A DNA stretch of 64,000 nt from assembly GCA_051877575.1 (NCBI GenBank), contig JBJEJA010000047.1, positions 139,879 through 203,878 of the forward strand, in the 5' to 3' direction. The translations under genes were made by a program, and so were the position numbers. A model generated the notes under the pieces. The model had not been told where the DNA came from. It did not search any database and was given only the letters and a program-made list of their open reading frames with translations. Of this stretch, positions 31,133-40,683 are shown piece by piece (position 1 is the stretch's first letter; each line of letters opens with the position of its first letter). This DNA is from UBA2882 sp051877575 (GTDB lineage: Bacteria > Bacillota > Clostridia > Lachnospirales > Lachnospiraceae).

Positions 31133-32347
31133 CTAAACTTCGTACAGTTTCTTTGTTCCCTTTAAGGTGATTTTTATGACTGCGCTTTTGTTGTTTACCT
31201 TGGCATATTCTATGTAAGTTTTTTCATCACAGCTTTCATCCATTTTCAACAATTCGCAGTTTTCTCCCAGCCTGCGGAATTCAGAGGCGTATCTGATGGC
31301 TTCGGCAACCGAATCCTCCTCATAAAGAAGCAATGTCGTATCCGGTTCCACCACCGGCAGAAGTTTCCGGGTAGAAAGTGCCTGCATCAGCCAATCCACA
31401 TTGATGACGAAACCGATGGATGCCGCATCTTTACCGAAGTAAGAAAGCAAACTGTCATAACGACCTCCCGTCACAACCGCATCGCCCACACCATACGTAT
31501 ATCCTTTAAAAATAATACCGGTATAATAATGATATTTGCTTACAAGTCCCAGATCAAAGGATACATACTTTTCGTCTCCGTATAGTTTCAACAACTCGTA
31601 AAGTTCCTGCAGCCTGCCGATCGCCTGTCTGCTGCGCTCGTTGTTGACAAGCTCCACAGCCTCCTTCAATACCTCATGGGAACCGAATAATTCGGTAATT
31701 TTTAAAAAAGATTCGATCTTCTCCGGTTCCAGTTTCCGGTTGCCCATCAGCAATTCTTCCGCCCCAAAGTAGTTTTTGTTGGAAATAAATTCCCTTAAGT
31801 TCATTTCCGTCTCTTCGTCCAGAGCCGCTTCCTCACAAATTCCTTTAAAAAAGCCGATTTCACCGATACTGACCTGGAACTCCTTCAATCCCGATGCCTT
31901 CAGTGCAGCAACGGCCAGATGCACCATCTCCGCATCTGCCATAACCGACGGATCACCGATCAGTTCCACGCCCATCTGTGTCACTTCTTTTAATTTCCCC
32001 TGCAGATTAGAAGTATTGGTAAAGGTATTTCCCAGATAGGTAAGCCTTACCGGAACCGACTGCTCCATAAAATATTTTACGGCGCATCTGCCGACAGACG
32101 GGGTAAAGTCCGGCCTTAAAGCCAGCGTATTTCCTTCCTTATCAAAAAATTTATACAGTTCTTTGCTGGGTGTCGTACCGATTTCGCGCCCAAATACATC
32201 AAAAAATTCAAAAGTGGGTGTCTCAATATCCTCATAACCGAACCCGGAAAAAGTCTCATGGATCAACTCCTGTATTTTCCGTTTCTGCCTGCATTCCATT
32301 CCGTAAATATCTCTGACACCTTCCGGTGTATGTACAAATCTTCTCAT
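31133..32347 (-). CDS. hisZ: ATP phosphoribosyltransferase regulatory subunit HisZ
   Basis: HisRS-like protein without tRNA charging that regulates short HisG. About 404 residues. The class II-like TPEGVRDIYG start and the YTYGVGDAVVTGGRYD motif (motif 3-like) are seen. ATG 32347 follows GGAGG. First gene of the his cluster. Confidence 0.93.
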   Translation of the reverse strand: MRRFVHTPEGVRDIYGMECRQKRKIQELIHETFSGFGYEDIETPTFEFFDVFGREIGTTPSKELYKFFDKEGNTLALRPDFTPSVGRCAVKYFMEQSVPVRLTYLGNTFTNTSNLQGKLKEVTQMGVELIGDPSVMADAEMVHLAVAALKASGLKEFQVSIGEIGFFKGICEEAALDEETEMNLREFISNKNYFGAEELLMGNRKLEPEKIESFLKITELFGSHEVLKEAVELVNNERSRQAIGRLQELYELLKLYGDEKYVSFDLGLVSKYHYYTGIIFKGYTYGVGDAVVTGGRYDSLLSYFGKDAASIGFVINVDWLMQALSTRKLLPVVEPDTTLLLYEEDSVAEAIRYASEFRRLGENCELLKMDESCDEKTYIEYAKVNNKSAVIKITLKGTKKLYEV

Positions 32348-32362
32348 ATCATCCTCCAAAAT

Positions 32363-32384
32363 TCACTTTATCAAATTAAAGTGA
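32363..32384. promoter_or_regulatory. Hairpin or operator before hisZ
   Basis: TCACTTTA and TAAAGTGA, 8 bp perfect, loop of 6, directly upstream of the ribosome site. Could be an operator or a translation-control hairpin. Confidence 0.4.
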
Positions 32385-32420
32385 TAATATGGTAGCGTGT
32401 TAGCAAACCAAACTATCGAC

Positions 32421-32449
32421 AGTATACAGGAAAGAATTTCCTTTGTCAA
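32421..32449 (-). promoter_or_regulatory. Promoter of the his cluster
   Basis: Minus strand: TTGACA (32449-32444), 17-nt spacer, TATACT (32426-32421). It lies right after the recU stop codon. Confidence 0.8.
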
Positions 32450-32450
32450 C

Positions 32451-32987
32451 TTATTGTTCCCTTTCGTTCAAATCCTTCTGTATCATATCCAGATACGGCA
32501 CAAACAGTCCCGATTTTCCATGAAAAATATAGGTCTGATCCAGTTCATCAAACCGAAAGCTCTTTCTGCCGCCTTCCTTCGCCCTGTTCCAAAATGCCAT
32601 CATCTGCCGGAAAGACAGGTAATACAGGCAATCCCTGTGGGTAAAATTCAGTATCAAAAAGGCAATGCCGCCCTGCTTTTCAAAATCACGCATAAACAGA
32701 ACCTGATGTTCGTGAATGTTCTGCAGCGAAAAAGTATCAACCGCACATTCCTTGGCATCAAAGCAAACCGGGATCCCCTGTACGGCACCGATATAATCTA
32801 CCGTGGACTTCTGGTCGAAATAAGCCAGCGTAATATGCCTTGTTTCCTGTTCGATTTTCATCGGTGTGATGGGAGTCGGAACTTTTTGTATCAATGCGAG
32901 CCCGTTTTCCCTGTACTTTTCATTGGTTCGGTTGATCAGATCTTCCAGCGTGGATCCCCTCAACCCTCTGCTATTCCAAGTTCCCAT
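32451..32987 (-). CDS. recU: Holliday junction resolvase RecU
   Basis: Cuts four-way junctions in recombination repair. About 178 residues. Catalytic pattern STVDYIGAVQGIPVCFDAKE (Asp, then E-x-K type site) and N-terminal NSRGLRGSTLED, typical of RecU. ATG 32987 has GAAAGGA upstream; it overlaps the preceding pseudouridine synthase gene by 17 nt. Confidence 0.94.
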   Translation of the reverse strand: MGTWNSRGLRGSTLEDLINRTNEKYRENGLALIQKVPTPITPMKIEQETRHITLAYFDQKSTVDYIGAVQGIPVCFDAKECAVDTFSLQNIHEHQVLFMRDFEKQGGIAFLILNFTHRDCLYYLSFRQMMAFWNRAKEGGRKSFRFDELDQTYIFHGKSGLFVPYLDMIQKDLNEREQ

Positions 32988-33996
32988 TTTGCAGTTCCTT
33001 TCTTGCTCTCTCATAATCGCCGGGGCAAGGTGCGATAAACTTTTGTCCGTTCAAATAAGAAAATTTCCCCGTTACATCGGGAAAAACAACCATATATGCA
33101 TGCAGAAGCTGTCTTTTGATACGGCATTTTCGGGCAAGCGGATTATTGTTTCCGCTGCCGTATTTGAAATCCCCGATGACCGGATGTCCGATACCGGATA
33201 AATGTGCCCGGATCTGGTGCGGTTTTCCGGTTATCAGATGTACCGACAATTCTGTATAGTGATTTCCACCCCAAAGGTATTGACTGATTGGGTTAATGCC
33301 CGTCTTGATAAACGAAGCGTCTTCTCCGGTCGGCTTTTCCGAGATCATGACCTGATTTTTCCCGGCATCCTTTGTCAGATACCCTTCTATCAGCTGTTCT
33401 GCTTCCAGTTTTCCCGCCACAATGCAGCGATAATACTTCTCCAGCGTTCGGTTTTTGATGATCTCAGATAAATATTGCAGCCCTGCAAGGCTTTTGCCGC
33501 ATAAGATCAGCCCGGACGTATTTCTGTCAAGACGATTGGCAACGGAAGGCCGGAAGGTCTTCAGATCTTCCTCTGTCAGCACCTTTTGATACAGCAAATA
33601 TCCGATAAGATATTCATTGACGGACACATCGGTTTCTGCCGCCTTTTGTGACAACATTCCCGCAGGTTTATTAAAAATCAGAATGTGTTCATCCTCGTAA
33701 ATGATCTGCAAATGCCGTTTTTCCAGTTCTTCCGGAGCGTAACTGCCCGGAACCGCCTTTTGTTTTCCTTCCTGCCCGGATGAAAATTTTTCAAAGGTTT
33801 CATCGGAAAGAAACAGATTTACCCGGTCTCCCGTGCATAAAATCTCGTTTCCCGCCGCTTTTTTTCCATTTAGGGTAAAATTTTTCTTCCGAAGCATTTT
33901 AAAAACAAAGCTCATGGACGCACCGGAAAGGAGCTTTCCCAGATATTTATCAAATCTTTGTCCCGCCTCATTGGGCCCGATGGTAAATTCTTTCAT
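32971..33996 (-). CDS. RluA-family pseudouridine synthase (RluC-like)
   Basis: 341 residues: an S4-like N-terminal part, then the RluA core with the Asp of NRLDRNTSGL and the later KPHQIRAHLSGIGHPVIGD. A second member beside the rluD-type gene at 1718. Probably 23S rRNA, target uncertain. Confidence 0.9.
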   Translation of the reverse strand: MKEFTIGPNEAGQRFDKYLGKLLSGASMSFVFKMLRKKNFTLNGKKAAGNEILCTGDRVNLFLSDETFEKFSSGQEGKQKAVPGSYAPEELEKRHLQIIYEDEHILIFNKPAGMLSQKAAETDVSVNEYLIGYLLYQKVLTEEDLKTFRPSVANRLDRNTSGLILCGKSLAGLQYLSEIIKNRTLEKYYRCIVAGKLEAEQLIEGYLTKDAGKNQVMISEKPTGEDASFIKTGINPISQYLWGGNHYTELSVHLITGKPHQIRAHLSGIGHPVIGDFKYGSGNNNPLARKCRIKRQLLHAYMVVFPDVTGKFSYLNGQKFIAPCPGDYERARKELQNGNLE

Positions 33997-34001
33997 ATGA
34001 C

Positions 34002-34577
34002 TTAAAGGGAAATCTGATGTAACAGCTCCATAAGCTGTGCATCGCTTTCCGGATTCTCCACTTCTTTCTCTTTGATCTGCTCACAACGGGTCAAAAACTC
34101 CTGCATATCGGTATACATGGCTATGGTTGCTTTATAACCGTTACGCTTTACAATGCCGTCAATATGTGCTTCCAGATCCTCATGCATATCCTGATGAGTC
34201 GTCAGATAGCCGTAAATATAGCCGTTTTTCACAATACAGCCGGCAACCTCATAGGTCTTTTGATAAGAAGTAAAAACCAGCCCGTATGCATGCAGGAAAT
34301 GACTGAATGTATCTTTTAACCGTTCATGATTTTCCTTGCTGCATCCGTGATAACGCAAATACATGACCATACTGACACAGCTTTTGCTGGCGGGAAGCAG
34401 CCCCAAAACCGCAACAATCGTCAACAGATTTGCCTTCGTTTTGGTCGCAACATAACCGGCAATTAAAAGGGAAAAGGAAACCGCAAAGTATATCACGGTC
34501 TTTATAATCTCCCAATTTCTTTTCCGGTTGTAATACTCATATTCTCCCTGTTTGTACTTCTTTTTCATTTGTTTCAT
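34002..34577 (-). CDS. Membrane protein of unknown function
   Basis: 191 residues: a charged N-terminus, two adjacent hydrophobic helices (about 25-45 and 50-72), then a soluble alpha/beta domain of ~115 residues. It lies between an SDR gene and a pseudouridine synthase gene, 5 nt upstream of the latter. I do not recognise it. Confidence 0.7.
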   Translation of the reverse strand: MKQMKKKYKQGEYEYYNRKRNWEIIKTVIYFAVSFSLLIAGYVATKTKANLLTIVAVLGLLPASKSCVSMVMYLRYHGCSKENHERLKDTFSHFLHAYGLVFTSYQKTYEVAGCIVKNGYIYGYLTTHQDMHEDLEAHIDGIVKRNGYKATIAMYTDMQEFLTRCEQIKEKEVENPESDAQLMELLHQISL

Positions 34578-34604
34578 TCCTTTCCGAACTCTTTGGTTCT
34601 TCTG

Positions 34605-35360
34605 TTATACCATTTTGTCGTAGATTTCCAGGATTACCCTGTGGGGAAATGCTTTTGCAATAAAACGCATGCATTTCATAGGGATACTATAAACGGAAAC
34701 CTGTCTGCGTTCCTTCGCGCATTGCAAAGCATAAGAAACCACATGTTCCGGCTTTACAAGAAAGAATTTTTTCAATTTTAATGTATACCCTGTTTTCTCT
34801 GCAATATCAAAAAATGCCGTTTTGACCGGTCCGGGACAGACTGCGGTCACACTGATCTTTTTATCCTTTAATTCGTAATTGAGTGCCCTTGAAAAAGAAA
34901 GCACAAAGGACTTGGACGCTGCATATACCGCAAACCGCATCTGCGGCAGAAAAGCTGCTACGCTGGCCATATTGATCACATAACCGCCTCTTACCATATA
35001 AGGAATACAAATATGGCATATTTTCATCAGCGCAACGGTATTGCATTCCAGCATATCGGTCTGAAGCTGTAACGGAATATCTTCAAATTTTCCCATTTTA
35101 CCGAAGCCGGCACTGTTGACCAGTATTTTGATTTTGGGATCTTCCGCTTTTAATTTTTCCTCCAATACCTCAAAAGCATCCTCTTTGGTCAGATCAAGGG
35201 GGATTCTGACGATTTCGGCTTTTGTTTCCGGAAATTCCGTTGTTTCAATACTTCTGGAGATTGCCCAGATCTGATCCAAATCGTTGCATGCACGGTCTGA
35301 CTGAATCACAAATTCCTTTCCCATTCCACTGGATGCTCCTGTAACAATCGCTATTTTCAT
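34605..35360 (-). CDS. SDR-family oxidoreductase
   Basis: 251-residue short-chain dehydrogenase: TGASSGMG cofactor loop (7-14), NSAGFG, and catalytic YAASKS around residue 148. The tail has a hydrophobic/basic end. The classical size suggests an NAD(P)H-dependent reductase; substrate unknown. Overlaps the YgiQ gene by 4 nt. Confidence 0.88.
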   Translation of the reverse strand: MKIAIVTGASSGMGKEFVIQSDRACNDLDQIWAISRSIETTEFPETKAEIVRIPLDLTKEDAFEVLEEKLKAEDPKIKILVNSAGFGKMGKFEDIPLQLQTDMLECNTVALMKICHICIPYMVRGGYVINMASVAAFLPQMRFAVYAASKSFVLSFSRALNYELKDKKISVTAVCPGPVKTAFFDIAEKTGYTLKLKKFFLVKPEHVVSYALQCAKERRQVSVYSIPMKCMRFIAKAFPHRVILEIYDKMV

Positions 35361-37189
35361 ACTTTCTTTCTGCCTTTCCTGTTATTTTTTTTATTGATCG
35401 GTCTCGGCGGTATCAGACACTTCGATCCGAAGCCGATCAGATCCTCTCTGTGGACCAGATGTAAAGCCTCCTTCACCAATCCGTAATTCTCCGGATTGCG
35501 ATATTGGATTAGGGCTCGCTGCATTGCCTTTTCATGGGGATTTTTCACCACATATACAGGTTTCATATCCCGCGGGTCCACGCCGGTATAATACATAACT
35601 GTGGACATCGTGGACGGAGTCGGATAAAAATCCTGTACCTGCTGGGGCATATACCCAAGATCCCTGATGTACTCCGCCAAAGCAACAGCTTCTTTCAACG
35701 TCGATCCGGGATGGGATGACATCAGATACGGCACCACATACTGTTTTTTTCCGATTTTGCGGTTATAATCCTCATATTTACGGATAAACCGTTCATAAAC
35801 TGCATTTTCCGGCTTTCCCATTCTGCTAAGCACGGCATCACAGATATGCTCCGGTGCCACCTTCAACTGCCCGCTCACATGATATTTCAGCAGTTCATGG
35901 AAAAAAGTATCGTCCTTATCGCAAAGCAAGTAATCAAACCGGATACCGGAGCGGATAAATACCTTTTTCACCCCCGGAAGCTTTCTTAATTTCCGCAACA
36001 GTTCCACGTAATCCCTGTGATCTGCTACCAGATTGGGACAGGGCTTCGGAAACAGGCACTGCCTGTTGGTACAGACGCCTTTTTGCAACTGCTTTTTGCA
36101 GGCAGGCGCCCTGAAATTGGCTGTAGGCCCGCCCACATCATGGATATAACCCTTGAAATCCGGGTCTTTTGTCATTTCTTTTGCTTCTTTCAGGATGGAC
36201 TCATGACTTCTGACCTGCACAATGCGTCCCTGATGAAATGTCAGGGCACAAAAGCTACATCCACCAAAGCATCCCCGGTTGCTGATCAGAGAAAATTTGA
36301 TCTCCGAAACAGCCGGAACGCCGCCCGCCTTCTCATAGGAAGGATGATAAGTCCGCATATAGGGCAAATCGTAAATATCATCCATTTCCATAACGGATAA
36401 TGGCATGGATGGCGGATTTTGAATGACATATATATGATGATCGTAAGCTTCAATCAGCGGTTTTGCACTGAAAGGATCCGTATTTTCATACTGTATGCGA
36501 AAAGAATTGGCATATTCCTTCCTGTCGGCGCACATCTGCTCATAGGACGGAAGAAAAATACCATCCGCAACCTGTTCCGTTGTTCTTGCTTTATACACCG
36601 TTCCCCGGATAAAAGTAATGTCTCCGACATCAATTCCGCTATTTAACGCATCGGCAATTTCCGCAATGGATTTTTCTCCCATACCATAGGAAATCAGATC
36701 GGCGCCGCTGTCCAAGAGAACAGAACGTTTCAACGCATCCGACCAATAATCATAATGGGCCATTCTGCGAAGGCTGGCTTCTATCCCGCCCAGAATAATT
36801 GGTGTCTTTTTATATTTCTGACGGATCAGATTGCTGTATACCACAACGGCATGGTCCGGTCTTTTCCCCATGACACCGCCCGGCGTATACGCATCTGCAG
36901 GTCTGCGTTTCTTGCTGACATAATAATGATTTACCATGGAATCCATATTGCCGCCGCTGACCAAAAATGCAAGTCTCGGTTCCCCGAGTATGGTAATGCT
37001 TTCCGGATCTTTCCAGTCCGGCTGTGAAATGATCCCTACCGTATACCCATAGGATTCCAGCACGCGGCTGATAATGGCATGACCAAAAGAGGGATGATCC
37101 ACATAGGCATCCCCGATCACATAGACAAAATCCAGCTGATCAATTCCTCTATCTTTACAATCCTGTAAACTGATCGGTAAAAATGGCAT
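35357..37189 (-). CDS. YgiQ-family radical SAM protein
   Basis: 610 residues. The cluster motif RGCFGGCSFCALTFHQGR is near residue 300, followed by the conserved ROBAs such as DPDFKGYIHDVGGPTANF. A Lys/Arg-rich tail ends the protein. Function unknown, widespread family. Confidence 0.93.
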   Translation of the reverse strand: MPFLPISLQDCKDRGIDQLDFVYVIGDAYVDHPSFGHAIISRVLESYGYTVGIISQPDWKDPESITILGEPRLAFLVSGGNMDSMVNHYYVSKKRRPADAYTPGGVMGKRPDHAVVVYSNLIRQKYKKTPIILGGIEASLRRMAHYDYWSDALKRSVLLDSGADLISYGMGEKSIAEIADALNSGIDVGDITFIRGTVYKARTTEQVADGIFLPSYEQMCADRKEYANSFRIQYENTDPFSAKPLIEAYDHHIYVIQNPPSMPLSVMEMDDIYDLPYMRTYHPSYEKAGGVPAVSEIKFSLISNRGCFGGCSFCALTFHQGRIVQVRSHESILKEAKEMTKDPDFKGYIHDVGGPTANFRAPACKKQLQKGVCTNRQCLFPKPCPNLVADHRDYVELLRKLRKLPGVKKVFIRSGIRFDYLLCDKDDTFFHELLKYHVSGQLKVAPEHICDAVLSRMGKPENAVYERFIRKYEDYNRKIGKKQYVVPYLMSSHPGSTLKEAVALAEYIRDLGYMPQQVQDFYPTPSTMSTVMYYTGVDPRDMKPVYVVKNPHEKAMQRALIQYRNPENYGLVKEALHLVHREDLIGFGSKCLIPPRPINKKNNRKGRKKV

Positions 37190-37191
37190 AG

Positions 37192-37947
37192 TTAATTCCT
37201 GCTTTCATGTTCAAGCATCTGACGCTCCGTTTCCGTAAGCGCCCTGTATTCTCCGGGCTTTAACGTCTCATCCAGAGACAGGTTTCCGATGGAAATCCGT
37301 TTCAGATAAAAAACCTCACATCCCATGGCATGGAGCATCCGCTTTACCTGATGGTATCTTCCCTCGCTGATGGTCAGATAACCTGTGGATATCACACTTT
37401 CCGGTTCTCCCAAGCCTTCCCGTGTTGCCTGTACAGCGACTGTCCCGGTATTTTCCAGCCTTCCCGGCTTTGTCGGCTTTTCATCCCCGATATCCATACC
37501 GCTTTCCACCATGTCGCAGGCATTTTCCGGCAAGGATCCGTATGCTTCGAAATAATAAGTTTTCTCCACATGCTTTTTGGGAGACATCAACTGATGGACG
37601 AATGCGCCGTCATCGGTCAGAAGCAGCAACCCTTCGGTGTCCTTATCCAGTCTTCCCAAGATCAACAGCTTTTTTGCCAGTTCCTTTGGGAAATATTCCG
37701 GAACCGTTTTCTGTTTTTCGTCCTTCGTGGCACAGATACAGCCCGCCGGCTTATGAAACATAAAATACAAATTCGTCTGCAAGGTCAGCGGCCGGTCCCG
37801 GAAGGAAACCATGTCTTTTTCCGAAACCTGTACGGCTCCGTTTTTTACCGTATCCCCATTGACCCGGATCATTCCCTGACGAATATAAGTTTTGCATTGG
37901 CTGCGGGTTCCGATTCCGCAGTCAGACAAATATTTTTCCAAACGCAT
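37192..37947 (-). CDS. RsuA/RluB-family pseudouridine synthase
   Basis: 251 residues: an N-terminal S4 domain (RLEKYLSDCGIGTRSQC), catalytic Asp in LGRLDKDTEGLLLLT (about 97-111) and the RYHQVKRM motif. It acts on 16S or 23S rRNA; which one is not clear. The third synthase in this window. Confidence 0.92.
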   Translation of the reverse strand: MRLEKYLSDCGIGTRSQCKTYIRQGMIRVNGDTVKNGAVQVSEKDMVSFRDRPLTLQTNLYFMFHKPAGCICATKDEKQKTVPEYFPKELAKKLLILGRLDKDTEGLLLLTDDGAFVHQLMSPKKHVEKTYYFEAYGSLPENACDMVESGMDIGDEKPTKPGRLENTGTVAVQATREGLGEPESVISTGYLTISEGRYHQVKRMLHAMGCEVFYLKRISIGNLSLDETLKPGEYRALTETERQMLEHESRN

Positions 37948-38024
37948 AAGCCTTTTCCTGCATGAAATTCAAATTTTTTAATATGTATAAGTATACACTA
38001 TTTTGCTGATGTACGGGTGTTTTT

Positions 38025-38981
38025 ATGAAAAATTTTAGAAAAAACCTCATACTGACCGTCCTGTTCGGAATCCTTCTCTTTTTCATCCTGCGCTTTTCCG
38101 ACACTGCCAAACAATATGCTTATCTGGGACTGAGCGTCTGGTTTGAACAGATGATACCGTCGCTACTTCCGTTCATGATCATCTCAGCCATGCTCATCCG
38201 GTTGAACCTGGACGAAATTCTTATCAAACCGGTTGCCGGTATCCTAAAAAAGATATACCGCATCAGCGATGCAGGGGTCTATGTCCTTGTCATGGGTTTT
38301 CTCTGCGGTTTTCCCATGGGTGCCAAAACCGCATCCATGGAATATGAAACAGGAAAAATATCAAAAACAGAAGCGGAATTCCTGCTTTCTTTTGTCAACA
38401 ACATCGGCCCTGTCTACTTTTTATCCTTTGTTTACGGCAATATTTATCAGGACATTCCCTTATATCAGGGTCTGTTTTTTATGTATGCCATTCCTCTTTT
38501 GTATGGTTTTTTATTGAGACATACTCTTTATCACAAGATTTCCTTCGGACCCGGCTGCTCTGCCGGACACCCTCCCGTTTCCGGAGTTCGGCAAAAAAAA
38601 TCTTTTTTAGCCGTTCTGGATGAGTGCATCAACAGCGGATTGGCTCAGATAGCCATGCTGGGCGGCTATATGATTGTATGCAACCTGTTAGTCATGATAC
38701 CCCGGATTTTGTTTCCTTCCAATGCCGCAGTCTGTGCGCTGTTCCACAATCTCCTGGAAATTTCCGGCGGACTGCTGGCGATTCAAAAGCTGAACCTCTC
38801 TTCCGGATTCACCTTTATTCTTGCTCATATTTCACTGGCTTTTACGGGAATCTCCTGTCATCTGCAAACCTTCCATATCCTGGGGGACTCCGGACTTTCC
38901 AAACAAAAATATATGCTGCACAAGCTGATCCTGTGCAGCATAGTCGGTATCATATTGTATGTGTATTATCTGTTGTGTTAA
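38025..38981 (+). CDS. ylbJ: YlbJ-like sporulation membrane protein
   Basis: 318-residue polytopic protein of the nucleoside-recognition (gate) domain family. The typical pieces are FLCGFPMGAKTA and the glycines of the gate motif. B. subtilis YlbJ is needed for spore cortex and lies beside ylbI (coaD) and ylbH (rsmD). Here coaD and rsmD follow on the opposite strand, supporting the call. Confidence 0.85.
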   Translation: MKNFRKNLILTVLFGILLFFILRFSDTAKQYAYLGLSVWFEQMIPSLLPFMIISAMLIRLNLDEILIKPVAGILKKIYRISDAGVYVLVMGFLCGFPMGAKTASMEYETGKISKTEAEFLLSFVNNIGPVYFLSFVYGNIYQDIPLYQGLFFMYAIPLLYGFLLRHTLYHKISFGPGCSAGHPPVSGVRQKKSFLAVLDECINSGLAQIAMLGGYMIVCNLLVMIPRILFPSNAAVCALFHNLLEISGGLLAIQKLNLSSGFTFILAHISLAFTGISCHLQTFHILGDSGLSKQKYMLHKLILCSIVGIILYVYYLLC

Positions 38982-38985
38982 ACAA

Positions 38986-39597
38986 TCAGATAATGTCAAG
39001 GCCGCCCTTTTCCTTTGGCTCGCCTTCCTGCTCGGAAGCCTCTTCCTCAGCCATTGCCTCTACCGGATAAAGCTCTGCACGGTTTGCGGTTACAATATTG
39101 TAGCAATCCGTAAGAGAATTTAAAAGGCTCTCGTATTTTGCGGCGGAAATATCCATGGAGTGGCTCAGAATATTTTCCACATTGGCAAGCATATCATCCG
39201 TATACTGAATGGCGGATGCCTTGACCTGATTTGCCTCCATCGTGGCATTATCCAGAATTTCCTGCGCCTGTTTGGATGCCAGCTCTACGATTTCCTGTGC
39301 CTGCTCATATGCCTGACGCATGATTTCCTGTTCATTGATCAGCTCTGTAGTATGTACGGTAGCTTCATTGATCAATGCTTCGGCCTTTTCCCTCGCATCG
39401 TTCAGAATGGCTTCTTTATTGCTGATAATCTTTTGATAGCGCTTGATTTCATCCGGTGTCTTCATCCGAAGCTCACGCAGCATTTCATCAATTTCCTCTT
39501 TGTTGACAATAATCTTGCTGTTGTTAAAAGGATGCGGCTTACAATTGTCAATGTAATCTTCAATTTCATCAATCAGTTGTTCAATTCTGCTGCTCAT
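38986..39597 (-). CDS. Coiled-coil protein, DivIVA/ATPase-subunit-like
   Basis: About 203 residues, almost entirely charged helix with Ala/Glu heptads (EKAEALINEATVHTTELI and QAQEIVELASKQAQEIL), like the peripheral stalk of ATPases or DivIVA-type proteins. An acidic tail ends it. ATG 39597 follows AAGGAGAG. It lies after coaD; function unknown, possibly cell division scaffolding. Confidence 0.7.
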   Translation of the reverse strand: MSSRIEQLIDEIEDYIDNCKPHPFNNSKIIVNKEEIDEMLRELRMKTPDEIKRYQKIISNKEAILNDAREKAEALINEATVHTTELINEQEIMRQAYEQAQEIVELASKQAQEILDNATMEANQVKASAIQYTDDMLANVENILSHSMDISAAKYESLLNSLTDCYNIVTANRAELYPVEAMAEEEASEQEGEPKEKGGLDII

Positions 39598-39615
39598 AGT
39601 ACTCTCCTTACACAA

Positions 39616-40098
39616 TTATTTATGATATTTGCGGTATAATTCCTTTGCTACAAAATCCGGTACACAAGGAGAAACATCTCCCTTAAAATATGCAATCTCC
39701 TTCACACTGGATGAACTTAAATAAGCATATTCCAGCGCTGTTGTCAAAAACATGGTATCCAATTCACCGTTTGACAGCTTGTGATTTGTCTGTGCAATCT
39801 GCAATTCATATTCGAAATCCGTGATGGCACGCAATCCCCTGATGACAACATGTACATTTTTTTCTCTTGCATAATCAATCAAAAGACCGCTGAAGGAATC
39901 CACTTTTACATTGGGCAGATCCTTTGTGGCTTCTTCTAGCATTTTAACACGTTCTTCCACAGAAAACAATGCAGACTTCCCAACATTATTCAATACACTG
40001 ACTGTTAATTCATCAAAAATATTGGCTGATCTGCGAATGACATCCAAATGACCGTAAGTAACCGGATCAAAACTTCCGGGATAAATCGCTGCTTTCAT
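39616..40098 (-). CDS. coaD: Phosphopantetheine adenylyltransferase
   Basis: Penultimate step of CoA synthesis. 160 residues; GSFDPVTYGH near the start and the SSSSVKEIA motif. It is just downstream of rsmD, a conserved pair. Confidence 0.97.
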   Translation of the reverse strand: MKAAIYPGSFDPVTYGHLDVIRRSANIFDELTVSVLNNVGKSALFSVEERVKMLEEATKDLPNVKVDSFSGLLIDYAREKNVHVVIRGLRAITDFEYELQIAQTNHKLSNGELDTMFLTTALEYAYLSSSSVKEIAYFKGDVSPCVPDFVAKELYRKYHK

Positions 40099-40099
40099 C

Positions 40100-40654
40100 T
40101 TAATTGCTCCTTCTTACAAAGACATGCATATTGGTCTTGTATTGTTTTACTTTTATAACGTCATAAGGCAGTTTGTCAAGAAAACCCAGATCGGTATCCA
40201 GCGCCGCTTCAAAAATAATCAGGCTTTCGGCATCCACCAATGACGAAGTGCTGAAATATTCCAATGCACGCCGCTCCAATTCCTTGTGATATGGCGGATC
40301 CATAAAAACCACATCAAACCGCTTCTGATATTCCATCATCGTCAAGGCAACAAACACATCCTGTTTGTATACCGTGGCAGCCGCTTCCAGATGCGTGTGC
40401 TTTAAGTTTTCGGTAATGCAGTCATATGCATCCTTTCCGTTGTCTACAAACACCGCTTCCTTCGCACCGCGGCTCAATGCCTCGATACCAATTCCGCCGC
40501 TTCCGGCAAACAGATCCAGAAAACAGGCTTCCTGAATATCAAACTGTATCATATTGAACAAAGTTTCCTTAATTCTGTCGGTAGTGGGTCTTGTATCCAT
40601 TCCCTCCGGGGTTACCAGTTTCAGACTTCTGGCTGTTCCTGCAATGACTCTCAT
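40100..40654 (-). CDS. rsmD: 16S rRNA (guanine-966-N2) methyltransferase
   Basis: 184 residues. SAM-binding LDLFAGSGGIGIEALSRGA and the catalytic DPPY motif (VFMDPPYHK). Begins MRVIAGTARSLKL, typical for RsmD. Confidence 0.97.
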   Translation of the reverse strand: MRVIAGTARSLKLVTPEGMDTRPTTDRIKETLFNMIQFDIQEACFLDLFAGSGGIGIEALSRGAKEAVFVDNGKDAYDCITENLKHTHLEAAATVYKQDVFVALTMMEYQKRFDVVFMDPPYHKELERRALEYFSTSSLVDAESLIIFEAALDTDLGFLDKLPYDVIKVKQYKTNMHVFVRRSN

Positions 40655-40683
40655 AGGCTCTCCAAATTACAAAACTTTTATTT